Shown here: in pieces, positions 25,415-33,757 of the stretch | How positions within the stretch are numbered: the stretch's first letter is position 1 | Layout of the letters: each line of letters starts with the position of its first letter | DNA from: Pseudomonas sp. R37(2017) | GTDB taxonomy: Bacteria; Pseudomonadota; Gammaproteobacteria; Pseudomonadales; Pseudomonadaceae | Length of the DNA stretch: 64,000 nucleotides | Assembly (NCBI RefSeq): GCF_002113375.1 | Contig: NZ_NEHO01000019.1 | Location: forward strand, 34,280-98,279 | Reading direction: 5' to 3' | Notes under the pieces: model-generated | What the model was told of the DNA's origin: nothing | Seen by the model: only the letters and a program-made list of their open reading frames with translations | Database searches by the model: none | Made by a program: the position numbers and the translations under genes

Positions 25415-28249
25415 TTGGACAAGATCCTGATTCGTGGGGCTCGAACCCACAACCTGAAGAACATCGACCTGACCCTGCCCCGGGACAAGCTGATCGTCAT
25501 CACCGGCCTGTCTGGCTCCGGCAAGTCATCCCTGGCTTTCGACACCCTGTACGCCGAAGGTCAGCGCCGCTACGTCGAATCGCTGTCCGCCTACGCCCGG
25601 CAGTTCCTGTCGATGATGGAAAAGCCCGACGTCGACACCATCGAAGGCCTGTCCCCGGCAATCTCCATCGAACAGAAATCGACCTCGCACAACCCGCGTT
25701 CGACAGTCGGCACCATTACCGAAATCTACGACTACCTGCGTCTGCTTTATGCACGCGTGGGTATTCCTCGTTGCCCGGATCATGACATTCCGCTGGAAGC
25801 ACAGACCGTCAGCCAGATGGTGGACCTGGTCCTTGCCGAACCGGAGGGCAGCAAGTTGATGCTGTTGGCGCCGGTCATCCGCGAGCGCAAGGGCGAGCAC
25901 CTGTCGGTTTTCGAAGAGCTTCGGGCCCAGGGTTTTGTCCGCGCCCGAATCAACGGCAAGCTCTACGAGCTGGACGAAGCCCCAAAGCTCGACAAGCAGA
26001 AAAAACACACCATCGATGTGGTGGTCGACCGCTTCAAGGTTCGCGCCGACCTGCAACAACGCCTGGCCGAATCCTTCGAGACCGCGCTGAAGCTGGCGGA
26101 TGGCATCGCCCTGGTGGCACCGATGGACGACGAGCCCGGTGAAGAAATGATCTTCTCCGCACGCTTCGCCTGCCCGATCTGCGGTCACGCCATCAGCGAG
26201 CTGGAACCCAAGCTGTTCTCCTTCAACAACCCGGCCGGCGCCTGCCCGACCTGTGATGGCCTGGGGGTAAAGCAGTTCTTCGACATCAAGCGCCTGGTCA
26301 ATGGCGAACTGACCCTGGCCGAAGGGGCGATTCGCGGCTGGGATCGGCGCAACGTCTATTACTTCCAGATGCTCGGGTCGCTGGCGGCCCACTATAAATT
26401 CAGCCTGGAAGTGCCGTTCAACGAATTGGCCGCTGATCAGCAGAAAAATATCCTGCACGGCAGCGGGTCGCAAAACGTCGACTTCAAGTACCTGAACGAC
26501 CGTGGCGACATCGTCAAACGCTCGCATCCGTTCGAAGGCATCGTGCCGAACCTGGAACGCCGCTACCGCGAGACCGAGTCGGCATCGGTGCGCGAAGAGC
26601 TGGCCAAGTTCCTCAGCACCCAGTCGTGCCCGGACTGCCGTGGCACCCGTCTGCGTCGCGAAGCACGGCACGTTTGGGTTGGCGAGAAAACCCTGCCGGC
26701 GGTGACCAATCTGCCGATCGGTGATGCGTCCGATTATTTTGGCGGGCTCAAGCTCACCGGCCGCCGTGGCGAAATTGCCGACAAGATCCTCAAGGAAATC
26801 CGCGAGCGCCTGCAATTCCTGGTCAACGTCGGCCTCGACTATCTGTCGCTGGACCGCAGCGCGGACACCTTGTCCGGTGGCGAGGCCCAGCGTATTCGCC
26901 TGGCCAGCCAGATTGGCGCCGGCCTGGTGGGCGTCCTGTACATCCTCGACGAACCCTCTATCGGCCTGCATCAGCGCGACAACGACCGGCTGTTGGGCAC
27001 CCTCAAGCATCTGCGCGACATCGGTAACACGGTGATCGTGGTCGAGCACGATGAAGACGCCATTCGCCTCGCCGACTACGTGGTGGACATCGGCCCGGGC
27101 GCTGGCGTGCATGGCGGGCATATCGTCGCCGAAGGCACACCGGCCGAGGTCATGGCGCATCCGGACTCGCTGACGGGCAAATACCTCTCGGGCCGGGTGA
27201 AGATCGAGGTTCCGGCCAAGCGCACACCACGCAACAAGAAGCTGACGCTGTCGCTCAAGGGCGCGCGTGGCAACAACCTGCGCAATGTCGACCTGGAGAT
27301 TCCGATCGGCCTGCTGACTTGTGTGACCGGCGTATCCGGCTCAGGCAAGTCGACGCTGATCAACAACACGCTGTTCCCATTGAGTGCCACCGCGCTGAAT
27401 GGCGCCACGACGCTTGAAGCGGCGGCCCACGACAGCATCAAGGGCCTGGAGCACCTGGACAAGGTCGTGGACATCGACCAGAGCCCGATCGGCCGGACTC
27501 CGCGCTCCAACCCGGCGACCTACACCGGGCTGTTTACACCGATCCGCGAGCTGTTCGCCGGCGTACCGGAATCCCGCTCCCGGGGTTACGGACCTGGGCG
27601 CTTCTCCTTCAACGTCAAGGGCGGCCGCTGCGAAGCCTGCCAGGGCGACGGCCTGATCAAGGTGGAGATGCACTTCCTGCCGGACATCTACGTGCCGTGC
27701 GACGTGTGCAAGAGCAAGCGATACAACCGCGAAACCCTGGAGATCAAGTACAAGGGCAAGAGCATCCACGAGACCCTCGAGATGACCATCGAGGAGGCGC
27801 GAGAGTTCTTTGATGCGGTGCCGGCCCTGGCGCGCAAGCTGCAAACCCTTATGGATGTAGGCCTGTCGTACATCAAGCTGGGGCAATCGGCGACCACGCT
27901 GTCCGGTGGTGAAGCCCAGCGTGTGAAACTGTCCCGCGAACTGTCCAAGCGTGACACCGGCAAGACCTTGTACATCCTCGATGAACCGACCACCGGGCTG
28001 CACTTCGCGGATATCCAGCAACTGCTGGACGTGTTGCATCGCCTGCGCGACCACGGCAACACCGTGGTGGTGATCGAGCACAACCTGGACGTGATCAAGA
28101 CCGCCGACTGGCTGGTGGACCTGGGGCCGGAAGGTGGTTCAAAGGGCGGGCAGATCATTGCCGTCGGCACACCGGAGGAGGTGTCCGAGATGAAGCAGTC
28201 TCACACCGGTTACTACCTCAAGCCTTTGCTGGAGCGCGATCGGGCTTGA
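25415..28249 (+). CDS. uvrA: excinuclease ABC subunit UvrA
   Basis: A 944-residue damage-recognition ATPase of nucleotide excision repair. Two ABC units are visible: Walker A GLSGSGKSS (31-39) and GVSGSGKST in the second half, with signatures LSGGEAQRIRLA and LSGGEAQRVKLS. Zinc sites appear as CPICGH...CPTCDG and CEACQGDG...CDVCKSKR. The start is a TTG at 25415 with GAGG 5 bases upstream; MDKILIRGARTHNL is the usual N-terminus. No LexA box was found in the 191-base divergent region. Confidence 0.97.
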   Translation: MDKILIRGARTHNLKNIDLTLPRDKLIVITGLSGSGKSSLAFDTLYAEGQRRYVESLSAYARQFLSMMEKPDVDTIEGLSPAISIEQKSTSHNPRSTVGTITEIYDYLRLLYARVGIPRCPDHDIPLEAQTVSQMVDLVLAEPEGSKLMLLAPVIRERKGEHLSVFEELRAQGFVRARINGKLYELDEAPKLDKQKKHTIDVVVDRFKVRADLQQRLAESFETALKLADGIALVAPMDDEPGEEMIFSARFACPICGHAISELEPKLFSFNNPAGACPTCDGLGVKQFFDIKRLVNGELTLAEGAIRGWDRRNVYYFQMLGSLAAHYKFSLEVPFNELAADQQKNILHGSGSQNVDFKYLNDRGDIVKRSHPFEGIVPNLERRYRETESASVREELAKFLSTQSCPDCRGTRLRREARHVWVGEKTLPAVTNLPIGDASDYFGGLKLTGRRGEIADKILKEIRERLQFLVNVGLDYLSLDRSADTLSGGEAQRIRLASQIGAGLVGVLYILDEPSIGLHQRDNDRLLGTLKHLRDIGNTVIVVEHDEDAIRLADYVVDIGPGAGVHGGHIVAEGTPAEVMAHPDSLTGKYLSGRVKIEVPAKRTPRNKKLTLSLKGARGNNLRNVDLEIPIGLLTCVTGVSGSGKSTLINNTLFPLSATALNGATTLEAAAHDSIKGLEHLDKVVDIDQSPIGRTPRSNPATYTGLFTPIRELFAGVPESRSRGYGPGRFSFNVKGGRCEACQGDGLIKVEMHFLPDIYVPCDVCKSKRYNRETLEIKYKGKSIHETLEMTIEEAREFFDAVPALARKLQTLMDVGLSYIKLGQSATTLSGGEAQRVKLSRELSKRDTGKTLYILDEPTTGLHFADIQQLLDVLHRLRDHGNTVVVIEHNLDVIKTADWLVDLGPEGGSKGGQIIAVGTPEEVSEMKQSHTGYYLKPLLERDRA

Positions 28250-28261
28250 CCCGGCGCCATG

Positions 28262-28301
28262 AAAAAGCCCCTGCCACTTCATCAGTGGCAGGGGCTTTTT
28301 T
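28262..28301. terminator. intrinsic terminator between uvrA and bacterioferritin genes
   Basis: AAAAAGCCCCTGCCACT pairs with AGTGGCAGGGGCTTTTT around TCATC. It is symmetric with A and T runs, so it can stop transcription from both convergent genes. Confidence 0.92.
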
Positions 28302-28313
28302 GTATCTGCTGAA

Positions 28314-28778
28314 TCAGGCGTGGGATTGCAGGTAGTTCTCAAGCCCGATCAACTTGATCAGACCTAGCTGCTTTTCGAGCCAGTAGGTGTGATCCTCTTC
28401 GGTGTCATGCAATTGAACCCGCAGCATTTCGCGGCTGACATAGTCCTTGTGCTGCTCGCAGAGCTTGATGCCCTTGCACAGCGCAGCCCGAACCTTGTAT
28501 TCCAGGCGCAAATCCGCTTCGAGCATCTCGGTGACCGTGGTGCCGACATCAAGATCGTCCGGACGCATGCGTGGTGTGCCTTCGAGCATCAGAATCCGGC
28601 GCATCAGCGCATCAGCGTGCCCGGCCTCTTCTTCCATCTCGTGGTTGATTCGTTCGTAGAGCTTGGTGAAACCCCAGTCCTCATACATCCGCGAATGGAC
28701 GAAATATTGATCACGCGCAGCCAGCTCGCCGGTCAGCAACGTGTTGAGGTAATCGATCACATCTGGGTGGCCTAGCAT
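28314..28778 (-). CDS. bfr: bacterioferritin BfrA/FtnA type, lacking the heme Met
   Basis: A 154-residue four-helix ferritin. Ferroxidase ligands E18, E51, H54, E93, E127 and H130 are in place. At residue 52, the heme-ligating Met of true bacterioferritins, there is Ala (EEEAGHAD). P. aeruginosa PA4235, first called BfrA and later shown to be the heme-free ferritin FtnA, occupies the same place next to katA. The protein should oxidise and store iron in a 24-mer shell and limit Fenton chemistry beside the catalase. ATG with GGGAG upstream. Confidence 0.93.
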   Translation of the reverse strand: MLGHPDVIDYLNTLLTGELAARDQYFVHSRMYEDWGFTKLYERINHEMEEEAGHADALMRRILMLEGTPRMRPDDLDVGTTVTEMLEADLRLEYKVRAALCKGIKLCEQHKDYVSREMLRVQLHDTEEDHTYWLEKQLGLIKLIGLENYLQSHA

Positions 28779-28890
28779 CGCCCTACATCTCCCTGCTTGA
28801 AAGTTGTAGTTTGAACCAACTCGACCATATCGTCACCCTGACGACGCAATAAAAGCGAAGATATTCTGAGAAAAGCAGCTGAAATAACGC

Positions 28891-28915
28891 AAAAACCGCC
28901 CAAACAAGGGCGGTT
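28891..28915 (-). terminator. katA intrinsic terminator
   Basis: On the minus strand AACCGCCC (28915-28908) pairs with GGGCGGTT (28901-28894), with TTTTT at the end. It lies 12 bases after the katA stop. Confidence 0.85.
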
Positions 28916-28926
28916 CTGCTTCTCAT

Positions 28927-30381
28927 TTAGACTTCGTTAAGCTGTACGTTGAGCAGCTTTGCAATTGCTTCTCCATACGCCGGATCGGCCTTGAAGAAAT
29001 GCTGCAACTGACGATCAACCACATCACTCGACACACCCGCCATCGCGCCGGCGATGTTGCCAACCAGCAGTGATTTCTGCTCGTCAGTCATCAAGCGAAA
29101 CAATGCACCGGCGTGACTGTAGTAGTCGGTATCTTCGCGGTGATCGTAACGATCGGCTGCTCCGCTCAGGGCCAATGCGGGCTCTGCATAACGAGGCGCC
29201 TGCTTCGGCGACTCGACGTAGCTGTTTGGCTCATAGTTCGGCGCCGCACCGCCATTACTGCCAAAGGCCATCGAGCCGTCGCGCTGGTAAGTGTTGACCG
29301 GGCTGCGCGGAGCATTGACTGGCAGTTGTTGGTGATTAGTGCCGACACGGTAGCGATGTGCATCCGCATAAGCGAATACGCGGCCTTGCAGCATACGATC
29401 CGGCGAGAGACCAACGCCCGGCACCATATTGCTGGGACCGAACGCCGCCTGCTCGACTTCCGCAAAGTAATTCTGCGGATTGCGATTCAGCTCCAGTTCG
29501 CCCACTTCAATCAGCGGAAACTCTTTCTGCGACCAGGTTTTGGTCACATCAAACGGGTTCTCGTAATGCGCAGCCGCCTGTGCCTCGGTCATGATCTGAA
29601 TACACACGCGCCATTTCGGGAAATCGCCTCGTTCGATGGCATTGAACAAGTCACGCTGAGCGTAATCCGGATCGGTGCCCGCCAGGCGCGCAGCCTCGGC
29701 AGGAGCCAGGTTCTTGATCCCTTGCCGGGTCTTGTAGTGCCACTTCACCCAGTGACGCTCACCCTGAGCGTTGATGAGGCTGTAAGTGTGGCTGCCGAAG
29801 CCGTGCATGTGGCGGTAGCCGTCAGGAATGCCCCGGTCGGAGAACAAGATCGTGACCTGGTGCAGCGCCTCGGGCGAATGCGACCAGAAGTCCCACATCA
29901 TTTGGGCACTCTTGAGGTTGCTTTGCGGCAAACGCTTCTGGGTGTGGATAAAGTCTGGAAACTTCAACGGATCGCGAATGAAGAACACCGGAGTATTGTT
30001 GCCGACGATGTCCCAGTTGCCTTCCTCGGTGTAAAACTTCAGGGCAAATCCACGCGGATCGCGCTCGGTATCGGCCGAACCGCGCTCACCACCCACAGTT
30101 GAAAACCGCAGGAACGTCGGGGTTTGCTTGCCGACTGCCTCAAACAGCTTGGCACTGGTGTATTGAGTGATATCGCGCGTCACGGTGAACGTACCGTAAG
30201 CACCCGAGCCTTTGGCGTGAACACGACGCTCGGGGATGTTTTCACGGTTGAAATGGGCAAGCTTCTCGATCAGGTGGAAGTCGTCGAGCAGCAACGGGCC
30301 ACGAGGGCCGGCGGAACGGGAATTCTGGTTATCGGCAACAGGAGCGCCACTGGCGGTGGTAAGCGTTGTGTTTTGACTCAT
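28927..30381 (-). CDS. katA: catalase KatA (clade 3 monofunctional heme catalase)
   Basis: A 484-residue small-subunit catalase converting H2O2 to water and oxygen. Catalytic H55 (RRVHAKGSGAYG), N128 (VGNNTPVFF) and the proximal heme Tyr Y338 (RVFAYADAHRYR) are at the spacing found in bovine catalase. No signal peptide is seen, so it is cytoplasmic. The start has GGAAGGAA upstream. The neighbour is a ferritin gene, the P. aeruginosa PA4236-PA4235 order. A palindrome and an OxyR-like half site lie upstream. Confidence 0.95.
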   Translation of the reverse strand: MSQNTTLTTASGAPVADNQNSRSAGPRGPLLLDDFHLIEKLAHFNRENIPERRVHAKGSGAYGTFTVTRDITQYTSAKLFEAVGKQTPTFLRFSTVGGERGSADTERDPRGFALKFYTEEGNWDIVGNNTPVFFIRDPLKFPDFIHTQKRLPQSNLKSAQMMWDFWSHSPEALHQVTILFSDRGIPDGYRHMHGFGSHTYSLINAQGERHWVKWHYKTRQGIKNLAPAEAARLAGTDPDYAQRDLFNAIERGDFPKWRVCIQIMTEAQAAAHYENPFDVTKTWSQKEFPLIEVGELELNRNPQNYFAEVEQAAFGPSNMVPGVGLSPDRMLQGRVFAYADAHRYRVGTNHQQLPVNAPRSPVNTYQRDGSMAFGSNGGAAPNYEPNSYVESPKQAPRYAEPALALSGAADRYDHREDTDYYSHAGALFRLMTDEQKSLLVGNIAGAMAGVSSDVVDRQLQHFFKADPAYGEAIAKLLNVQLNEV

Positions 30382-30436
30382 GCGAAATTCCTTCCTCTGT
30401 CGGTCTTTAACTGCCGGCTAATCGGCTGAGAAGGAG

Positions 30437-30451
30437 TATTGATCATCAATA
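30437..30451. promoter_or_regulatory. 15-bp palindrome upstream of katA
   Basis: TATTGAT-C-ATCAATA has perfect 7-base arms with one central base, 56 bases before the katA start. It contains TTGAT and ATCAA half sites like an Anr box, but the spacing is 1 rather than 4, so it may belong to another regulator. Confidence 0.45.
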
Positions 30452-30485
30452 TGACAGCTACAAATTCATTAACTTGCAGACATCG

Positions 30486-30500
30486 ATAGAAAAATACTAA
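30486..30500. promoter_or_regulatory. OxyR-like half site upstream of katA
   Basis: ATAG-N7-CTAA (30486-30500) fits three-quarters to fully the OxyR half-site pattern ATAG-N7-CTAT with one mismatch. It lies about 105 bases upstream of katA. P. aeruginosa katA is known to respond to OxyR. A second half site at the expected phase was not clear, so this is tentative. Confidence 0.3.
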
Positions 30501-30571
30501 CAATCTTCCCTCGCCATAATGACAACGGGACGGACTCGAGGATTGTACGAATGGCGCATTTCTCACAGGCA

Positions 30572-30598
30572 CAAAAAACCGGGCACTAGGCCCGGTTC
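30572..30598 (-). terminator. rplQ (alpha operon) intrinsic terminator
   Basis: On the minus strand AACCGGGC pairs with GCCCGGTT and is followed by TTTT. It lies 20 bases after the rplQ stop and ends the alpha operon. Confidence 0.88.
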
Positions 30599-30617
30599 CT
30601 TGTTTCAGACTGACGTC

Positions 30618-31004
30618 TTACTCGGCGGATACAGCTTCGCCAGCAGTAGCACGATCAACCAACTCGACGTACGCCATAGGGGCGTTGTCGCCAGCGCGGA
30701 AACCGCACTTGAGGATGCGCAGGTAGCCACCCTCACGGGTAGCGTAACGCTTGCCCAGGTCGTTGAAGAGCTTACCAACGATAGCTTTCGAACGAGTACG
30801 GTCGAAAGCCAGACGACGGTTAGCAACGCTGTCTGTCTTGGCCAGAGTGATCAGCGGCTCGGCAACGCGGCGCAGTTCTTTGGCTTTTGGCAGAGTAGTT
30901 TTGATCAGCTCGTGCTCGAACAGCGACACCGCCATGTTTTGGAACATGGCCTTGCGGTGCGAGCTGGTGCGGCTCAGGTGACGACCACTTTTACGATGAC
31001 GCAT
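30618..31004 (-). CDS. rplQ: 50S ribosomal protein L17
   Basis: A 128-residue protein with the diagnostic MRHRKSGRHLSRTSSHRKAM N-terminus. L17 binds 23S rRNA near the exit tunnel. It is the last gene of the alpha operon, 42 bases after rpoA, with a terminator downstream. The length is normal. Confidence 0.97.
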   Translation of the reverse strand: MRHRKSGRHLSRTSSHRKAMFQNMAVSLFEHELIKTTLPKAKELRRVAEPLITLAKTDSVANRRLAFDRTRSKAIVGKLFNDLGKRYATREGGYLRILKCGFRAGDNAPMAYVELVDRATAGEAVSAE

Positions 31005-31046
31005 GGTTCATTCCTTACCAAACACTACGTTCGGTGATTACGACGA

Positions 31047-32048
31047 TCAGGCAGTCGCCTTGTCGTCCTTCTTAAGACTTGCAGGCGGCCAGTTGTCGAG
31101 GCGCATGCCGAGGGACAGACCGCGGGAGGCCAGAACATCCTTGATTTCAGTCAAGGATTTCTTGCCCAGGTTCGGAGTCTTCAACAGTTCTACTTCGGTA
31201 CGCTGAATCAGGTCGCCGATGTAGTAAATGTTTTCCGCCTTAAGGCAGTTGGCCGAACGTACAGTCAGTTCCAGATCGTCAACCGGGCGAAGCAGGATCG
31301 GATCGATCTCGTCTTCCTGCTCGACAACCACTGGCTCACTGTCACCTTTGAGGTCGACGAACGCAGCCAACTGCTGTTGCAGGATGGTTGCGGCGCGGCG
31401 AATAGCCTCTTCAGGATCCAGAGTACCGTTGGTTTCCAGATCAATAACCAGCTTGTCCAGGTTAGTACGCTGCTCGACACGGGCGTTTTCCACCACGTAT
31501 GCGATACGGCGAACCGGGCTGAACGAAGAGTCGAGCTGCAAGCGACCGATGCTGCGGCTTTCGTCTTCATCGCTCTGACGCGAGTCTGCCGGTTCATAAC
31601 CACGACCACGAGCTACTACGAGCTTCATGTTCAGGGCGCCGTTAGACGCCAGGTTAGCGATTACGTGATCGGGATTAACGATCTCGACATCATGATCCAG
31701 CTGAATATCGGCAGCGGTAACCACCCCCGAACCCTTCTTCGACAAGGTCAGCGTAACTTCGTCACGACCGTGCAGCTTGATAGCCAGACCTTTAAGGTTC
31801 AACAGGATTTCAATTACGTCTTCCTGTACACCTTCGATGGCGCTGTACTCGTGGAGCACACCGTCAATCTCGGCCTCGACTACTGCACAGCCGGGCATTG
31901 AGGACAACAGGATGCGGCGCAGCGCGTTGCCCAGGGTATGGCCGAAACCACGCTCGAGAGGCTCGAGTGTGATCTTGGCGCGGGTTGGACTGACAACCTG
32001 CACATCAATGTGGCGGGGTGTCAGGAACTCATTTACCGAAATCTGCAT
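31047..32048 (-). CDS. rpoA: RNA polymerase alpha subunit
   Basis: A 333-residue subunit. The N-terminal dimerisation domain (about 1-230, including LERGFGHTLGNALRRILLSS) nucleates core assembly. A flexible acidic linker (EQEDEIDP) joins the C-terminal domain, whose LTVRSANCLKAENI segment contains the UP-element-binding Arg. It lies between rpsD and rplQ, the standard alpha operon order. Confidence 0.98.
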   Translation of the reverse strand: MQISVNEFLTPRHIDVQVVSPTRAKITLEPLERGFGHTLGNALRRILLSSMPGCAVVEAEIDGVLHEYSAIEGVQEDVIEILLNLKGLAIKLHGRDEVTLTLSKKGSGVVTAADIQLDHDVEIVNPDHVIANLASNGALNMKLVVARGRGYEPADSRQSDEDESRSIGRLQLDSSFSPVRRIAYVVENARVEQRTNLDKLVIDLETNGTLDPEEAIRRAATILQQQLAAFVDLKGDSEPVVVEQEDEIDPILLRPVDDLELTVRSANCLKAENIYYIGDLIQRTEVELLKTPNLGKKSLTEIKDVLASRGLSLGMRLDNWPPASLKKDDKATA

Positions 32049-32070
32049 GGATGCACCTATTTTCTAGCCC

Positions 32071-32691
32071 TTACTTGGAGTAGAGCTCGACAATCAGGCT
32101 TTCGTTGATGTCGGCGGACAGATCACTGCGAGCTGGAACGTTCTTGAAAACGCCCGACTTCTTCTCAGTGTCTACTTCTACCCATTCTACGCGGCCACGT
32201 TGGGCACACAGATCGAGAGCTTGGACAATGCGAAGTTGATTTTTTGCTTTCTCGCGAACAGCAACCACGTCACCAGCACGAACCTGGTAGGACGGAACGT
32301 TAACGGTCTGACCGTTTACGCTGATCGACTTGTGCGATACCAGCTGACGGGATTCGGCACGAGTCGAACCAAAGCCCATACGGTATACAACGTTGTCCAG
32401 ACGGCATTCGAGCAGTTGCAGCAGGTTCTCACCGGTTGCGCCTTTCTTGCTCGCAGCAGCTTTGTAGTAACCGCTGAACTGACGCTCGAGAACGCCGTAG
32501 ATACGACGGACCTTCTGCTTTTCACGCAGTTGGGTGCCGTAGTCGGACTGGCGACCGCGGCGTTGGCCGTGGATACCAGGTGCTGCTTCAATGTTGCACT
32601 TCGATTCGATCGCGCGCACGCCGCTCTTCAGGAAGAGATCGGTGCCTTCGCGACGAGCGAGTTTGCATTTTGGACCAATGTAACGAGCCAT
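32071..32691 (-). CDS. rpsD: 30S ribosomal protein S4
   Basis: A 206-residue protein starting MARYIGPKCKLARREGTDLF with an S4 RNA-binding fold (RLDNVVYRMGFGSTRAESRQ region). It nucleates 30S assembly on 16S rRNA. In E. coli S4 represses the alpha operon by binding its leader; the same may hold here. Confidence 0.98.
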   Translation of the reverse strand: MARYIGPKCKLARREGTDLFLKSGVRAIESKCNIEAAPGIHGQRRGRQSDYGTQLREKQKVRRIYGVLERQFSGYYKAAASKKGATGENLLQLLECRLDNVVYRMGFGSTRAESRQLVSHKSISVNGQTVNVPSYQVRAGDVVAVREKAKNQLRIVQALDLCAQRGRVEWVEVDTEKKSGVFKNVPARSDLSADINESLIVELYSK

Positions 32692-32709
32692 TCTTTACAA
32701 TCTCCTGGA

Positions 32710-33099
32710 TTACACGCGGCGCTTCTTCGGCGGACGGCACCCGTTGTGCGGGATTGGCGTCACGTCGGTGATGCTGGCGATCTTGTAGCCACAGCCGTTC
32801 AAAGCGCGGACTGCGGATTCACGACCTGGACCTGGACCTTTGACGTTGACGTCGAGGTTTTTCAGGCCGTATTCCAGCGCAGCTTGACCAGCACGTTCAG
32901 CAGCTACTTGAGCGGCAAACGGGGTGGACTTGCGGGAACCGCGGAAACCCGAACCACCGGAGGTAGCCCAGGAAAGAGCGTTACCTTGACGGTCGGTGAT
33001 GGTCACGATGGTGTTGTTAAAAGAAGCATGGATGTGGGCGATGCCATCAACCACTGTCTTTTTAACTTTTTTACGAGGACGAGCAGCAGGTTTTGCCAT
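32710..33099 (-). CDS. rpsK: 30S ribosomal protein S11
   Basis: A 129-residue protein. The conserved segments VVDGIAHIHASFNNTIVTIT and the C-terminal TPIPHNGCRPPKKRRV identify S11 of the 30S platform. It is second in the alpha operon, 30 bases after rpsM. Confidence 0.97.
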   Translation of the reverse strand: MAKPAARPRKKVKKTVVDGIAHIHASFNNTIVTITDRQGNALSWATSGGSGFRGSRKSTPFAAQVAAERAGQAALEYGLKNLDVNVKGPGPGRESAVRALNGCGYKIASITDVTPIPHNGCRPPKKRRV

Positions 33100-33129
33100 G
33101 ATTAAATTCCTGTCGATTCGCTGGGGCGA

Positions 33130-33486
33130 TTACTTGCGGATCGGCTTACGCGGACCTTTACGGGTACGCGCGTTGGTCTTGGTACGCTGACCGCGTACTG
33201 GCAGACCACGACGATGACGCAGACCGCGATAGCAACCGAGGTCCATCAAGCGCTTGATTTTCATGTTGATTTCGCGACGCAGGTCACCTTCAGTGGTGAA
33301 CTTCGCCACTTCGCCACGCAGCTGTTCAATTTGCTCGTCGCTCAGATCCTTGATCTTTGCAGCTGGGTTTACACCAGCGTCTGCACAGATTTTCTGTGCA
33401 GTAGTGCGACCAACACCATAGATGTAGGTCAGCGAGATAACAGTATGCTTGTTATCTGGAATGTTAACGCCTGCAATACGGGCCAT
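33130..33486 (-). CDS. rpsM: 30S ribosomal protein S13
   Basis: A 118-residue protein with MARIAGVNIPDNKHTVISLT and YGVGRTTAQKIC (helix-hairpin-helix) and a basic tail RGQRTKTNARTRKGPRKP. It sits in the 30S head near the P-site tRNA. It is the first gene of the alpha operon, 130 bases after rpmJ, behind a hairpin and its own promoter-like sequence. Confidence 0.97.
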   Translation of the reverse strand: MARIAGVNIPDNKHTVISLTYIYGVGRTTAQKICADAGVNPAAKIKDLSDEQIEQLRGEVAKFTTEGDLRREINMKIKRLMDLGCYRGLRHRRGLPVRGQRTKTNARTRKGPRKPIRK

Positions 33487-33545
33487 TCAGTGGGACTCCA
33501 ATTGACAGCTACCTACGCCCCGGAAGCCAAGAAATAGGGCGCGAG

Positions 33546-33574
33546 ATAATATCGCTGTAATAACAAATAATCAA
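33546..33574 (-). promoter_or_regulatory. probable alpha operon promoter (rpsM)
   Basis: On the minus strand TTGATT (33574-33569), exactly 17 bases, then TATTAT (33551-33546). The -35 shares its first bases with the 3' arm of the preceding hairpin. The start of transcription would be near 33539, giving a leader of about 53 bases before rpsM. Confidence 0.6.
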
Positions 33575-33600
33575 CCCGGTAGCGCACTAGCTACCGGGTT
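33573..33600 (-). terminator. hairpin at the spc/alpha boundary
   Basis: AACCCGGTAGC (33573-33583) and GCTACCGGGTT (33590-33600) form a perfect 11-bp stem with a 6-base loop, 17 bases after the rpmJ stop. On the minus strand the tail is TTGATTATTTG, not a pure T run, so termination may be partial. Confidence 0.65.
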
Positions 33601-33616
33601 TGAAGCACAATCACAC

Positions 33617-33733
33617 TCAGCCTTGGCGCTGTTTGTGACGCGGTTCCGCGCTGCAAATTACTCGAACAACACCTTCGCGGCGAATAATCTTGCAGTTACG
33701 GCACAGCTTTTTCACCGATGCACGAACTTTCAT
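33617..33733 (-). CDS. rpmJ: 50S ribosomal protein L36 (zinc-binding form)
   Basis: A 38-residue protein ([20 protein letters not shown] and on), the normal L36 length. C11, C14, C27 and H33 form the zinc ribbon, so this is the zinc-containing (C+) paralogue. It follows secY, ending the spc operon, as in E. coli. A zinc-free copy controlled by Zur often exists elsewhere in such genomes. Confidence 0.96.
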
Positions 33734-33757
33734 CACCAACTCCTCGAACCTTATGGG

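Noticed and set aside
30437..30451. Anr box before katA
   Set aside because: TTGAT and ATCAA half sites are present, but they are separated by one base instead of four, so it was kept only as an unassigned palindrome.
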